A model generated the notes under the pieces. It ran no database searches and was not told the origin of the DNA. It saw only the letters and a program-made list of their open reading frames with translations. Of a DNA stretch of 64,000 bases, positions 30,501 through 39,713 are shown in pieces. The first letter of the stretch is position 1. Each line of letters starts with the position of its first letter. Source of the DNA: Macrotis lagotis (Eukaryota > Chordata > Mammalia > Peramelemorphia > Peramelidae); the NCBI RefSeq assembly GCF_037893015.1, contig NC_133663.1, forward strand, positions 2,865,378-2,929,377, read 5' to 3'. Both the position numbers and the translations under genes were made by a program.

Positions 30501-32568
30501 AGCCAGCTCTTGGGTCTACTCAAATCTCTTTTGAGTGGAGGCCTGGGCAGATTCTCAGCCTGGCACTCCAAGCACCCCGGAATCCCAGACTCGATAGGAC
30601 CCTGGGCACCATTGAATCTGTAATAACTATCCTGGGTAAAGGGCCTTAAAATGACAAGGTGGCTTCCAGCTCTGGCTATCTGCCTCCCCACCACTGCCTT
30701 CTGCAGCCACCCTCCTTTCAGGCCCAGGAAGCCCTGAGGTCCCCATGTGCTGTGCTCCCTGGGTCCACGGCTTGACCAGGGTCCACATAGGGCCCGAGTA
30801 GGGCAGAGCTTCAGACTGATTGCTGAAGGTCAGAAGGAGGAGATGTGTAGGGAGGGGTCCTGGGCTTCCGGGGAGCTTGCTGCCCACCAAGAAAACAGTG
30901 AGAGGCTTGTCAGGCTGGTCAGAGGAGTCCACGAGCCTTGAAGGTGAGGAGGCAGCCCAGTTTGGGGCAGAGCACTGGCCTTACTGTTCCCGAGCTTCCT
31001 TGGACTCTTCTGGGGCCATAGTCCCCTCTGTGGGATGGATGGGCAGTTGAATACATCTTTGCAGTTCCTGTCACTCCTAGGGGAGAAAAGGTCAAAGCAG
31101 CCTGGCATCGGGCAGCTAGTTGGTGCAGTGGGTAGAGTACTGGCCCTGGAGTCAGGAGGACCTGGGTTCTACTAGCTGTGTGACCTTGGGCTGGTCACTT
31201 AATCCTAATGCCTCATAAAAAGCAAAAGAAAAAAGAAAAGCTCAAAGCAGCCTGGTTCAGATCCTGCCTCATGCCCTTCCCATATCTGGGAGCCTGAGGG
31301 AGCCCCAGAAGCTTTGCAAGCCTCAGTTTCCTCCTCTGAAATGGAGCTAATCTGTCCTAGCACTGCCTGGGACCCTCCTAGTCTGGGCAGAAACCTCTGA
31401 TGCTTTTGGAGCACCAGGAGTGATTCTGTGTAGGGAGGTTCCCTCCAGCCCTAGAAACGAGCCCATGTGAAGCAGGGAGGGCCTGGCAGGCTCCCAAGAG
31501 GAGAGCTCCACCCTGGCAGCAGGGGCCAGGCCTGTGCCACATGCTGGGGACCCTGAGAAAGGTAGAGCTGGACCTTCCTCAGAGGAGCTCACAGCATGGG
31601 GGAAGGTGGCTGGACCTCCGAGGGCCTTCCAAGCGGGGCAGCAGAGGAAGATGGGAGTCATCAGACTGAGACACAGAAGAGAGGGCTCTCCGGGCCGGGG
31701 TAGCTGCCCTGGGTAAATGTGTGGAGGTGGGACAGAGGCATAGCGATGGAAGTAGGAGATTTGGAAAGAAGAGGAAGATGGGTGATATCCTTCATTCAGA
31801 CCCGTTTCCACACCAAGGTTCACCCTTGTAGCTAGGAAGGTCTGGGTTCAAGTCCTGCTTCTGAAATGACCTATATGACCCTGCACAGCCACTGAACCTT
31901 GAGCAGATCTCTCCTGCAGAAGGCCGGCTGACTGGCATTTGTGGAGAGAGTTCTCTATAGCAGTAACTGAAGGCCGCATCCTGATTCTGGTCAGTCAGCG
32001 TCATCCTTTAACTTTGGATTTTTCTGACTGGCGAATAAGGGAATAGGGTGAAAAAGCAGAATGAAGTTCTACCCCGAATCGGGAGTCTGGGGGCCAAGCC
32101 CTGCCTTCTTTACTTTCTGAATGACTGAATGAGTCAGTTCCACTCCCTGTGCCTCAGTTTCCTTCCCTGTAAAATGGGATGATTGCTCAGATCCCTTCTA
32201 GCCCTCGATCCATGAGTCTTGGATGCCTTGCTGGTGACTCTGGAGAGCTCAGCCTCTTGGCTTGAGCTTCAAACTGGAGGTGACAGTGAGAGCTCACGTG
32301 TGTTTTGTGTTTGGGTGAGCGGCTCTGGGTCTGTTCTATCTGCCTTGGCTTTGGGGTGGGCTTTGTACAGAGCCCCCTGGATGGGTGGTGCCTGTGGGAA
32401 AGCAAAGGAGGGGGAGGGAGGAGATGCCTGATGGCCATGTGTCTTCTGTCACAGTGGGACTCTGAAGAGGTGAAGCTTCTGTGGAACAAAGGCAGCCTGG
32501 AGACGCCCAAGACTGTAGTCCAGAAGGGTCCGGGTCGCCAAACCCACCCAATGGCAGACACACAGTGA
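7596..32568 (+). CDS. TMEM44: TMEM44, transmembrane protein 44 (complete, 11 coding exons)
   Basis: TMEM44 is a poorly characterised multi-pass membrane protein; transport or signalling roles remain unproven. Eleven exons (7596-7732, 10539-10665, 14373-14466, 17298-17461, 17979-18065, 20992-21162, 22254-22403, 24666-24770, 26804-26980, 30003-30035, 32455-32568) join in frame to 452 codons plus TGA. The ATG at 7596 has a strong Kozak context (GCCATGG), and its product continues into the conserved DYLAACLARHRVCLSFGLW. Hydrophobic helices lie near residues 26-49, 61-81, 89-112, 133-155, 178-196, 212-233 and 245-268. A Ser-rich cytosolic tail of about 180 residues follows. Family hallmarks include FPVCGSK, GPQRRLL, ENTETLGYLLG and SKMRQVLGF. 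Intron 6 is U12-type. The exon 5 segment GYLLG...SRIPSFSK resembles one half of a PQ-loop repeat. The weakest junction is the exon 7 donor (GTCTCT). Confidence 0.93.
7733..10538 (+). other. TMEM44: TMEM44 intron 1
   Basis: The first 450 bp remain CpG-rich. The rest is unique sequence with an antisense MIR-like SINE around 10030-10165 and a GA microsatellite at 10240-10345. No alternative coding exon was recognised. Confidence 0.75.
10240..10345. repeat. (GA)n/(GACA)n microsatellite
   Basis: A run of GA dinucleotides about 35 bp long, followed by interrupted GAGACA units, in TMEM44 intron 1. Confidence 0.95.
10539..10665 (+). CDS. TMEM44: TMEM44 exon 2 (TM2), with possible alternative donor
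   Basis: A 127-bp exon (phase 2 to 0) encoding CFYLGCCKKASRDRSVLC through ALLSKQLPIQ. The donor CAG|GTAGGTGA at 10666 is repeated 18 bp downstream as CAG|GTAGGTGA (10684). Use of the second would add six in-frame residues, VGEPLQ. Confidence 0.93.
11188..11480 (+). mobile_element. Long tRNA-headed SINE (RTE-type tail), intron 2
   Basis: Starts GGGCAGCTAGATGGCCC, has the tRNA-like GAGTTCAAAT B-box region, a middle CTGGCCACTGGACCCAGATG segment and a tail ACAAAGGACAGAGATCATC. This is the same architecture as the copies at 12763, 36121 and 56315. Confidence 0.85.
12335..12515 (+). mobile_element. Long SINE, 3' half, with (CAT)n tail
   Basis: Shares CTGGCCACTGGACCCAGATG and GAGGTCATGGTCTTCTTTGAG with the other long SINEs. 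It ends in GAAGGACAAGC followed by about ten ATC/CAT repeats (12484-12514). The 5' tRNA head is missing. Confidence 0.85.
12763..13031 (-). mobile_element. Long SINE, reverse orientation
   Basis: In reverse complement it reads from a degraded tRNA-like head (GAGTTCAAATCC region near 12985) through the CCATCTCTAG-type middle to a tail GGTGTCATGGTCTTCTTC. Diverged relative to the other copies. Confidence 0.8.
13940..13972. repeat. (GT)n microsatellite
   Basis: About 14 GT units flanked by GCATG motifs in TMEM44 intron 2. Confidence 0.95.
14373..14466 (+). CDS. TMEM44: TMEM44 exon 3 (TM3)
   Basis: Phase 0 to 1 exon encoding VFTGVYLAAIEVVNLML and LFPVCGSKIKPKL. Donor GTGAGT at 14467. FPVCGSK is a recognisable family motif. 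Confidence 0.95.
14930..15836 (-). mobile_element. Old L1 3' region, antisense, interrupted by a SINE
   Basis: On the - strand it reads as the degraded L1 ORF2 C-terminal/3' region, for example GACCCAGAAATATCCCTGC and CAGAACCAGAAGGACATTG, comparable to the intact copy at 58290-58570. Boundaries are approximate. A SINE splits it at 15653-15805. Confidence 0.7.
15653..15805 (+). mobile_element. Short marsupial SINE (WSINE-like) with perfect target-site duplication
   Basis: Starts GGGGTGGCTAGGTGGCAC and ends in CCTTGCAAAAAAACCCTATAAAA. It is flanked by a perfect 16-bp direct repeat, CAGAAAGGTTAGATTA, at 15637-15652 and 15806-15821, showing L1-style insertion into the older antisense L1. Confidence 0.95.
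15847..16090 (+). mobile_element. MAR1-type SINE
   Basis: tRNA-like head (GAGTTCAAATCTGGCC), then TGGCAAACCACT-like and CTGAATAACAAAACAAT tail. The tail differs from the CCTTGCAAAA family. Confidence 0.75.
16149..16276 (+). mobile_element. Short WSINE-like SINE, diverged
   Basis: GCAGTGGGTAGAGCACTGGC head, GAGTTCAAATCTGACC B box, and GCCTTGCAAAAAAAAAAG tail. It has a small A-rich insertion and a deletion near the middle. Confidence 0.8.
17298..17461 (+). CDS. TMEM44: TMEM44 exon 4 (TM4)
   Basis: Phase 1 to 0 exon encoding RYSQERTRRKLGASMFVL, a helix and FHGPQRRLLGSVLQ. GPQRRLL matches the remembered TMEM44 signature. Donor GTACCG at 17462. Confidence 0.94.
17462..17978 (+). other. TMEM44: TMEM44 intron 4 with L2 fragment
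   Basis: Most of the intron (about 17566-17945) looks like an L2 3' region. It is pyrimidine-rich and includes ATTCTACTCAAATCCCACAG and GTGAGCTCCTGGTGTGCC, the usual L2 landmarks. Confidence 0.6.
17979..18065 (+). CDS. TMEM44: TMEM44 exon 5 (TM5, PQ-loop-like segment)
   Basis: A 29-codon, phase 0-0 exon encoding ENTETLGYLLGGIGLIVS and WTSRIPSFSKI. The pattern GYxxG...SRxPxxxK resembles the second PQ-loop repeat of SLC66-type transporters, with the PQ dipeptide replaced by PS. Confidence 0.95.
18066..20991 (+). other. TMEM44: TMEM44 intron 5
   Basis: Contains unique sequence, a pyrimidine-rich CT repeat at about 19878-20100 and an antisense MIR-like SINE at about 20330-20480. No exon-like sequence was recognised. 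Confidence 0.75.
19878..20100. repeat. CT-rich polypyrimidine repeat
   Basis: About 220 bp with almost no purines on the + strand, made of imperfect CTCTCC/TTTCTC units. It produces Leu/Ser-rich and Arg/Glu-rich spurious frames. Confidence 0.9.
20992..21162 (+). CDS. TMEM44: TMEM44 exon 6 (TM6 and first part of TM7), ending at a U12 donor
   Basis: A 57-codon, phase 0-0 exon encoding GKAFPCLHLWARGFSALAG, IVVHDRQPEYLI, and WFLISLGASTLDLA. It is followed directly by GTATCCTTC, a U12-type 5' splice site. Confidence 0.95.
21163..22253 (+). other. TMEM44: U12-type GT-AG intron of TMEM44 (intron 6)
   Basis: The donor GTATCCTTC (21163-21171) fits the minor-spliceosome GT-AG consensus RTATCCTTT at all but the last base. 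The branch site GTCCTTAAC (22231-22239) differs from TTCCTTAAC only at the first base. Its branch A lies about 15 nt before the acceptor CTCAG at 22253, in the expected U12 range. Joining GCT to CTT gives LDLA-LIFLSCVM, which restores helix 7 and the conserved SKMRQVLGF. A 440-bp CT-rich repeat fills the middle. Confidence 0.9.
21590..22035. repeat. Long CT/GTCT polypyrimidine repeat inside the U12 intron
   Basis: About 440 bp of CTCTCTGT-type sequence. A segment containing CTCCTTGATCACTTTCTCC occurs twice at an offset of 112 bp (about 21790 and 21902), indicating internal tandem duplication. Confidence 0.92.
22254..22403 (+). CDS. TMEM44: TMEM44 exon 7 (rest of TM7, acidic linker)
   Basis: A 50-codon exon encoding LIFLSCVMQSKMRQVLGFAI, then an acidic stretch with LLSLDEGEEDD and EEMEKEK. 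The frame and length to AAG (22403) are consistent with a phase 0 join to NSNWVPL. The donor AAG|GTCTCT is weak, so this end is less certain than the others. Confidence 0.85.
23874..24024 (+). mobile_element. Short WSINE-like SINE
   Basis: GGGGCGGCTAGGTGGCAC head, GAGTTCAAATCCAGCC B box, and CCATTGCCTTGCAAAAAC tail. Flanked by an imperfect direct repeat GAAATGAGGGGAGG / GAAATGGGGGGAGAGG. Confidence 0.92.
24352..24553 (+). mobile_element. MAR1-type SINE, diverged
   Basis: CACTAGGTGGTGCCACAATG head, GGGTTCAAATCTGTGCC, GATGAGATGGCAGACCACTG and GACACAACTGAAAAAGCAAC tail, the order seen in MAR1-type elements. Confidence 0.75.
24666..24770 (+). CDS. TMEM44: TMEM44 exon 8
   Basis: A 35-codon, phase 0-0 exon encoding NSNWVPLHMLPHTKYLQKMA and IGRYMELTIEHVQE. 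WVPL and RYMELTIE are conserved family strings. Donor GTAAGA at 24771. Confidence 0.94.
24771..26803 (+). other. TMEM44: TMEM44 intron 8
   Basis: Includes an old interspersed repeat (about 24905-25560, including GTTGGAGATGCCAGATTG) similar in layout to one in intron 7, a poly-C run near 25078-25089, and a MIR-like piece at about 26665-26765. No exon-like sequence was found. Confidence 0.65.
26804..26980 (+). CDS. TMEM44: TMEM44 exon 9 (Ser/Pro-rich tail)
   Basis: A 59-codon, phase 0-0 exon encoding VGCSSTKSPGDGRTSARD, EPPTYPPIQVIHAKVS and SSSEVSSISSELE. The Ser-rich block with YPPIQVI matches the remembered mammalian tail. Acceptor TCCAG|GTAGGC, donor GTAGGC. Confidence 0.93.
26981..30002 (+). 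other. TMEM44: TMEM44 intron 9
   Basis: A 3-kb intron of mostly unique, GC-rich sequence. An L2 3'-end fragment (CTTGAGGGCAGGGGCTGG) lies near 29518-29590. No alternative exon was recognised. Confidence 0.7.
30003..30035 (+). CDS. TMEM44: TMEM44 exon 10 (11-codon microexon)
   Basis: A 33-bp, phase 0-0 exon encoding QKYWEALNSEQ between CCACAG and GTATGG. It is in frame on both sides, so it can be skipped without a frameshift. The acceptor is a CAGCAG (NAGNAG) tandem that could delete the first Gln. Confidence 0.8.
30036..32454 (+). other. TMEM44: TMEM44 intron 10
   Basis: Contains a MIR-like antisense SINE piece at about 30330-30440 and a WSINE-like element at 31106-31235 with a near-perfect target-site duplication. 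The rest is unique sequence. Confidence 0.7.
31106..31235 (+). mobile_element. Short WSINE-like SINE with 20-bp target-site duplication
   Basis: GGGCAGCTAGTTGGTGCAGT head, internal deletion around the B box, and an A-rich end. It is flanked by AAAAGGTCAAAGCAGCCTGG (31086-31105) and the same sequence with one mismatch at 31236-31255. Confidence 0.92.
32455..32568 (+). CDS. TMEM44: TMEM44 terminal coding exon 11
   Basis: A 37-codon exon plus TGA at 32566-32568, acceptor GTCACAG. It encodes WDSEEVKLLWNKGSLETPK and ends HPMADTQ. The start WDxEEVxL aligns with the remembered human WDPEDVNL. The rest is divergent, so the exact C-terminus is less certain than the start. Confidence 0.85.
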   Translation, partial: WDSEEVKLLWNKGSLETPKTVVQKGPGRQTHPMADTQ

Positions 32569-33785
32569 AACCTTGGGGTCACCTGCCTGCTGGGAAGTAC
32601 CTCGAGGAAGTCCCACATTGGGCCCTTTGTGGGGGCTCCACACACATTGGCTGGGGATGACCTTCATCAGCCTCACCATGCCTGGATTATAGCCTAATCC
32701 TTCCCTGTCAGTCTGCCAGGTTTAAGAAGCCAGAAGGCAGGGATAACTGAGGTCAAGACTCCTGAGCAAGAATACTTTGATTGTGCACCCATAGAGAGGA
32801 CTGAACTATGCCGGGATATCTGGGGAGCCGGACACAGAGCGGAACCAAGCATGGGCTGTGGAGAGGTTACTCCAAGGTGTCCTCTCTTTGCAAAGACAGT
32901 GACCACTGAGGCTGGTGTCCTGAAGGAGCCAGCCCCTTCTCAGGTTGTATTTTTTATCCTTCTTTCCTTCATTCCAAATGACTACCCTTAATTCCTTAGC
33001 CTGAGTGAAGAATGAGCTAAGAGGGAGTCTAGATCGCATCGGCCAAGGTGAGGACCTTCCATCTTGGTACACTACCCCTTCATTTCCATGACCATCCTTG
33101 GCTGGCCCAGATCGCCACCCTCTTGATCTTTGCTCTCCCATTCATTCATTCAGAAACATGTGTTAGATGCCTACCAGAGCCAACCTCCAGTCCCAGACGA
33201 GGAGCTGGGGGACTGGGAAAAGGAGACAGAAAGAAGCTTCCACACTCAAGAAGGGAGGCTCCAATTCAGTGGGGGAAACAGAGCTCCAGCCTCTGTTTGG
33301 TCTGGACAAGGTCATTTCATCATTCTGGTTGCAGGGAGTTTGTAAGCATGTCTCCTAGAAAGGGTCCGAGGCTGTCCTCTGTGCCCCCCCCACCAGAGTG
33401 AGGCAATCTTTGGATGTTCCTGAAGTTACCAGCCAAACCATCAAACCATTCTCTGCAACCTGGGTAGCAGCAGGCCTTCTTCCACCATGCGGCTGCCAGA
33501 CTGAGAAGGGCAGCACACCAGGACAGGAGAGGGGACTTCCTTATTTCTTACCTGATGTAATTTTAAGCATGTTTGAAATGCAGGTTAGGGGCAGGGACTG
33601 ATTTCCAGAGGGTTCCTTTAAGTAAGCCCAAGAAGCGGGCCTTCCTGGTTTCCTCTTGGAGCCCAGTGGAAGACAGTCAAGTCTCATGGTGGTTTGGCAT
33701 TTCAGCAGAGCTGTGGTCTATCCATCCTGAACTGAAACGGAGGGGCTCAAGGGATAAATGGCAATAAAGGGAGTCCCCTGGTTAG
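32569..33785 (+). other. TMEM44: TMEM44 probable 3' untranslated region
   Basis: Non-coding sequence from the stop to just past the first good AATAAA. The extent is an inference. More distal AATAAA-type hexamers (for example near 34960 and 35077) leave room for longer isoforms. Confidence 0.55.
33763..33768 (+). terminator. TMEM44: Candidate TMEM44 polyadenylation signal AATAAA
   Basis: AATAAA within GGCAATAAAGGG, about 1.2 kb after the stop, followed by a GT/TG-containing stretch (CTGGTTAGCTCTGCTTGGGCGTG). Confidence 0.55.
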
Positions 33786-35795
33786 CTCTGCTTGGGCGTG
33801 CTAATGGCCCTGTGGACAAGAGCATTCTTCATCTGAGAGGCGTTGAAATCTGGCCGAGTGAAGGAAGAGGGAAGGAAGGGAGTCTGGGTCTGGTCTTGAC
33901 TGCCTCTAAGACAGTGGTTTGCAAAGTAGGGGCTGTGTGATCACCCTCCTGCTTGGACCTGACTCCGGCACAACCATGCCCTGATGGTGCAGTACTCCCT
34001 ACCAGTGGCCCCGGGTGCATCTAGGTGGTTATAGCCTAATCCTTCTCAGAGCAGCTGTGCTCTGCACTGCAATCTACAGTGAAATTTCCCCACTTTCTGC
34101 TCCCAACTCCCCATATGTGTTGGTGGGAAAGAGTGAGTTGGCAAGGATAAGATGTATTGCAGATCTCATGACATTCTCTTCTCCCCAAGCCCACCCCTCT
34201 TCTGGACTTCTCCATTTTATTCAGCTAAAACTGCCCTCAAAATCACCAATGGATCCCTTAATAGCCAAATGTTGACCATTTTTCATTCTCCATCTTCATC
34301 ATTCCTAGATCCTCCATAGCCATTGACACTTCATCGTGTTCCTGCTTTTCTGGGTTATTCCAGATGACCTTTGTGCACAGAGGCGGCCAGCTTGGTGACA
34401 GGAAAAGAGCTAGCTTCTTAGAGTGGAGGAGACCTGGGCTCATGTCCTTCCACTGATTAGATACCTCCTCACTCACCAAGGAGACACTGACCTGAGTTGG
34501 CCATGAGAATTTCCTCCTCCAAGAGTTACTTTTCCAACCTAATTTTCTAATCTATTTTCAACTGTTCCAAAGGGTTTTGAACTCATTTAGAAAATCCCTT
34601 TTCTATGTAAAAATATAAAGATGCAATGCCTTCCAAGGAGCTTGCAAGAACAAATTGAGGGAACCTTGAGGTGCTTACTAAGTTTCTAGAAAGACCTACC
34701 TGTGCATGGTCGGTGGCTAGGATTGAGAAATGGGTGTCACTCAGCCAGGGGGAGGAGGCTTCTCTGAAGGGGTTTAGGACTGCTCTTCCTGGACTCTGGC
34801 AGTCTCTGAAGCCAAGGACTCCCAAATGACCCCCAACTTAGACTGTCACTGCTCTCAGCAGGACTAGATGGAGGTGTCAAAAAAATGTTGACATGCCTCT
34901 GTTACCCAAAATGCCATAACTGATCATTTTGGTGAGAGCAAAAAGGCTTTTGTATTGTGAATAAATGAAATTTTCCCACAATATTACTTCATCTTTCTTG
35001 CCTGTTTTAAATTTCTTTTCTGTGTAGGTTTTCAATTGCACAGGATTATTAGTGCTGAAGTTGGCATGCGTAATTTATAAATAAACAGAGATGCTCACTT
35101 TGTGTGGGCAAGCTGGAAAAGGTTTTCCTTGGGGAGAGGGGGGAGGTGGGTTTGTAATTAAAAATCTCTGGAGACCTTGATGACTTCTCAGGAGCCTTCC
35201 ATCTATCTGTTCAAGGACCATACCAGATTCTTGACCATCAAGGACCAAGCCAGATTGCAGACCATGGCCATGGGTATTCTCTAAACCCCAAGGTGACTGC
35301 AGAGCCACACCAGCCCCACCCTCCCAGCTCCTTCATTCTGACAACCCCCCATCCCTCACCTTCCTCTTCCTCCCAGTTGCTTCTTATGAAACCTCCAGTT
35401 TCCATATCTTACCTCTCTTCCCCAGGGAGATCTTTCCAATCTGCCTTTGGCAAAGTCTACAGGATGAGTTGTTACTTCCCCTTTCAGAAGACCTGGGTCT
35501 AGTCTGTGGTGATCTCAGCTAAGCTACACTTAGCTCACATTAGAATGCTACTCCCTCGAGGGCAGAAACAGGCAGGGCTTAACACAAAGTAGGCACTTCA
35601 TGTGTGTTGACTGAATGATCTTAGACAAGTCCCTCCCCTCCTCTGGTAATCTCAGAGGTCTCTTCCAGCTCTATGCTGAGTCTGTGGCTCAGGTACAGAT
35701 GACCCTTGTCAGAGGCTAGAGTTCTAGGGACAGATTCAACATTGCAGGGAGTGGAGGGGGCTCTAACATTTATCCAGCTTAAAAATGACCTCACC

Positions 35796-35943
35796 TGGGG
35801 TGGCTAGATGGTGCAGTGGATAGAGAACCGGCCCCAGAGTCAGGAGTCCCTGAGTTCAAATCTGGCCTCAGACACATAATAATGACCTAGCTGTGTGGCC
35901 TTGGGCAAGCCACTTAACCCCATTTACCTTGCAAAAACTTTAA
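35796..35943 (+). mobile_element. Short WSINE-like SINE
   Basis: GGGGTGGCTAGATGGTGCAG head, GAGTTCAAATCTGGCC B box, and TTTACCTTGCAAAAAC tail. Flanked by AAAAATGACCTCACC (35781-35795) and AAAAGTGACCTCACC (35944-35958), one mismatch. Confidence 0.93.
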
Positions 35944-36120
35944 AAAAGTGACCTCACCAGCCCCAGTTTCCTCTTCTCTCTTGTCACTAACCCTAATGCA
36001 TGGTGTGCCAGATGCTGGACCTGGAGTCAAGAAGACCTGAATTCCAACTGACCTCAGAGTAGACTGTGTCTCAGTTTCCTCATCTATGAAATGGGGATAA
36101 TAGCAACAGCTTTTTATGAG

Positions 36121-36430
36121 GGCAGCTAGGTGACACAGTGATAGGGCACTGACCTTGGAGTCAGGAGGACAGGAGTTCAAATCCAGCCCCAGACACCTGA
36201 CACTAGCTGTGTGACCTTGGGCAAGTCACAACCCTGATTGCCTTGCTCCCAGGGCCATCTCCAGTGATCCTGATTCATATCTGACCAGTGGGCCCAAATG
36301 ACCCTGGAGAAGAAAATGAGGCTGGAGACTCACCACAGAATCCTTTCACTCCAAGCCAAATCATGTGTGCTTGTCAAGGTATCACTTCAATGAGGTCATG
36401 GACTTCTTTGATATCAAAGGTCAAACCATC
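36121..36430 (+). mobile_element. Full-length long SINE (RTE-type tail)
   Basis: GGCAGCTAGGTGACACAGTG head, B box GAGTTCAAATCC, middle CTGACCAGTGGGCCC, tail GAGGTCATGGACTTCTTTG. Flanked by TTTTTATGAG / TTATTATGAG, a 10-bp near-perfect direct repeat. Confidence 0.88.
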
Positions 36431-39400
36431 TTATTATGAGGACCCGTGGATAAAACATTGGCAAATCTCTAAGAATTCTCTCTAGATGAACTGGCAGGGG
36501 AGGGAGCTTGTAATGGACCCTTGGGTTCCAGCTCTGAATCTGGGTTCTGCTAAGGAATCAACCTCATCATGCTTCTACCTCGGCCCTTTCCCCTCTGCCC
36601 CAGTGAGGACTCAGCACCATGGACAGGGACAAGATCTGGGCAGCTGCCTGGGGCGAGTGGGGGAAGGCTCTTCTGGATGACCTTGTCCTACTGATCTAAG
36701 GATAAAGGAAGACCCTAGGCTCGCCCCAATGCAACCATCCCTGTCCGGCAAAGTGCACCATCAGGGCACCCCAGGAGGCCGGGACCAGGATCCAAAGCCC
36801 AACGAGGAAGCTGATGAGGCTCAGGTAGAGACTCCTTATTGTCATTTCATGGTTGAGGAAACCGAGAGAAGCCACCAAGTTGGAAACTCATCATCCATCA
36901 TTGAGGTCAGCTCAATCCCCAGGGAATTCCCTGCTACAACACTTCCTCCTTCCTCACCAGGGGTGAAGTGGCTTGGCTGTAGGGACAGCTGCATCCCCAC
37001 TGGGCAGGCCTGTGGTGGTCTGGGTAGGAAAGCCTTGAGACCTCCTTGAGGGCAGGGTCTGTGTATCCCAGAGCTGGCATTTGGTGAATGCTTAGACTGA
37101 AGAGAGGTTATCAGAGGCCTAACCTCCCCATGTGGGTCACTGCTAGGGACATGGTTCCAGGAAGGTGGGGGATTGGGCTGAGAACTCAGGGTCCTGTGGA
37201 TCCCTGCTCCAGGAGCCTGAGACAGTCATCTGGAGTCAGTGCTGCTTGAGCCACTGAGGGTCGTGGCCTCTCTGGCAGCCAGAGGCTTCTGAGTGAGCTT
37301 GAAATGCCCCTCTCCATCCCTCCTCCATTTTATGCTGATGCCCACCTTGGGACCTTCAATCTTTTTAACTTTCCAAACTCACTGGTCCCACACCTTCAGT
37401 GGTTCCCTAGAGCTGGTTTCTTATTCAGGCTTAGGGACAAGAAAAGGAGAGGGAGCTGCATTCCTCCTTCGAGAGACAATTGATCCCTCCTCTTGGGAGC
37501 CAGGAGACTAAAACCCTGAGCCATTAAAAGAGTACCCGGAGCAAAACATGGCACCATTTTGTTCACTGACTGTATCTGAAGGAAGCTCCACCTGCCCGGA
37601 GGTAGGGGCAAGCAGTTGGTTGAAAAGTCTTAAAGGAGGATTGATCGGTAGCTCAGCCTGCCAGCATCTAATCACCAGCTGCTGCCACGCTTCTCCACTC
37701 TAGCCTTTAGAGAGACTATGGCAGTGAGAACAGGGCTGGCTGGCTGGGACCTTTGTGCCCACCTGAGCCAACTTCTCATGGTGCAGGTGAGGAAACCGAG
37801 GACTGAGCAGCTGAGACTGCCTCCCAATCCTCTCTCCAGAGACTTGTGGTCTGGCACTCCCTCCACGCCTCCTAAAGACCATGAAAATGATTTCCCAAAG
37901 GAAGCATTAAGAGGTCCAATGGCTGAGTCACTCATGACGGATGGAGCCAAAGCACCTGGAAATGGGGACTCCAGGACAATGGGGGCCAAGGGGACGGAGG
38001 GTGACCTCATCGATCCTTTCTTTCTGTGGTGACCGGACACTCCCTCCCTTGGCCCACCCCTGCCAGCATACCAGACAGATGACCACATGAGCACTGGAGA
38101 TGATAGCAAGGGTTTGCCCTCCCCCCTTCTTTTGGGGCCGAGAGGCAGAGCATAGGGAGTTAAAGAATGGGCCCTAGGGAGGTCTCCAGGATCCCATCCC
38201 CCCCTCTTTTGATAGCTCCAGGAGCCAGGGAATGTGGGACCACTCATTCCTCCTCCAACCCTCTTTCTCAGCAGGGCTGCTGACGTCAGCCAGGAGGCCT
38301 CCCTCTCCAGGCTTTCTTCTGGGAAAGGTAATACGACACTCCCTAGTCCTAGAGGTTGGGGGAAAGCCAGCTGCCTGTGCTGGAGGGCCAAGGTGCCTCA
38401 GCCCTTGGTGACGTCTCTCACTGGCCAGGTTTGTAGGCCGATGACAAGGAGCTCAGTGTCCTACACGTCAGCCCCTGCTAGAGATCAGGGCTTCTGGAAC
38501 AAGGCAGCCAAGAGCCAGGCCTTTCCCACATTCTCATGCCCTCTGACCTCTGCCAGGACCCAAGGTTTGGCTGAATACTAGAAAACTTAGACAATAGCTT
38601 GGGGAGGCCGCAGGAGCCCCTTTGGAACCAGTCTTGAGATCCTGTGTTTGCCTCCACCCAGGTCAAACCAATCTGTCAAAGGCCATTTTCCTTTGTCTGC
38701 CCCGAGACCCTCTGCCTCCTCAGCTGATAAGATAGGGTCCCGAGTACAATGACCCTTTCCGGAGATACAATTTGGATGCTTCTGAGAAAAAGAACAGCCT
38801 TCCAAGGAGCCTCATGTCAGAATTTCTGAGCCTTCAGAAATGGAGAGGGTCTTGTCCTACTCAGGAAAGAGTGGCAAGGGTGACTACACATGGGAGGCTA
38901 CGTGTCTGTCCACACACAGTGACCATGCTCTTCATTTTACATGAAGGGCCTGGCACAGTCAGGGGACACACGGAGGCAGTACCTGCCCTCATGGAGTGGA
39001 CATTCTCCTAGGGGAGACAACTGATCAGAAAGCATTTAGGAAGGTCCTGTGGAAGTCAGGTGATGGAGATGCTAAGGCAAAGACCCAGAAAGTTCTGTCA
39101 GAGGGGCTGAGACAAAGGAGAACTCTGCTTAGGGCAGGACAATCTCCTAGACGTGGGCTTTGAACCATTTGAGTGTTACATGTACATCACCTTGGACAAG
39201 CCCTTTCACTCTCTAGATCCACTGTCATTTCCTCTGTGAAAAAAGTGGGAAGGAAGAGAGCTGAGATGAGGAAAGGTCCCTTCTTGCATCTCTGACACTG
39301 TGAGGGTGAGAATCCTGAGGTACTGGTCTGAACCCTCAAACCTGTAAGTGAAGGGTGCCCCCAAAGCAATGTCTAAGCAGATTGTCACATTGCCCACCCT

Positions 39401-39713
39401 GAGTGGCCAAGTCCTTTGGGTGAACTTCTGTTTGGGGAGTTGTATTTACATAATTCAGTCTTTCCATTAAAGGAGCCAGGACTGGTGGGACTGGTCTGGA
39501 ATCCTTGCTCTCTGGGAAGCAGAGATTGGTGGATCCCTGGAGCTCAGGAGTTCTATGAGCTGCAGGAGGGGGACAGTTGGGTGCCAACCCCAGGGAGAGG
39601 GGGGTGTCACCCAGATGCCCAGGGGAAGCAAACTGTCCCAGAGCAGCAATAGGATCAGACCCATGTGGGGCTGGGTCAGATAGGGAGACCCAATCTTTAA
39701 AAAAAAAGTTGTT

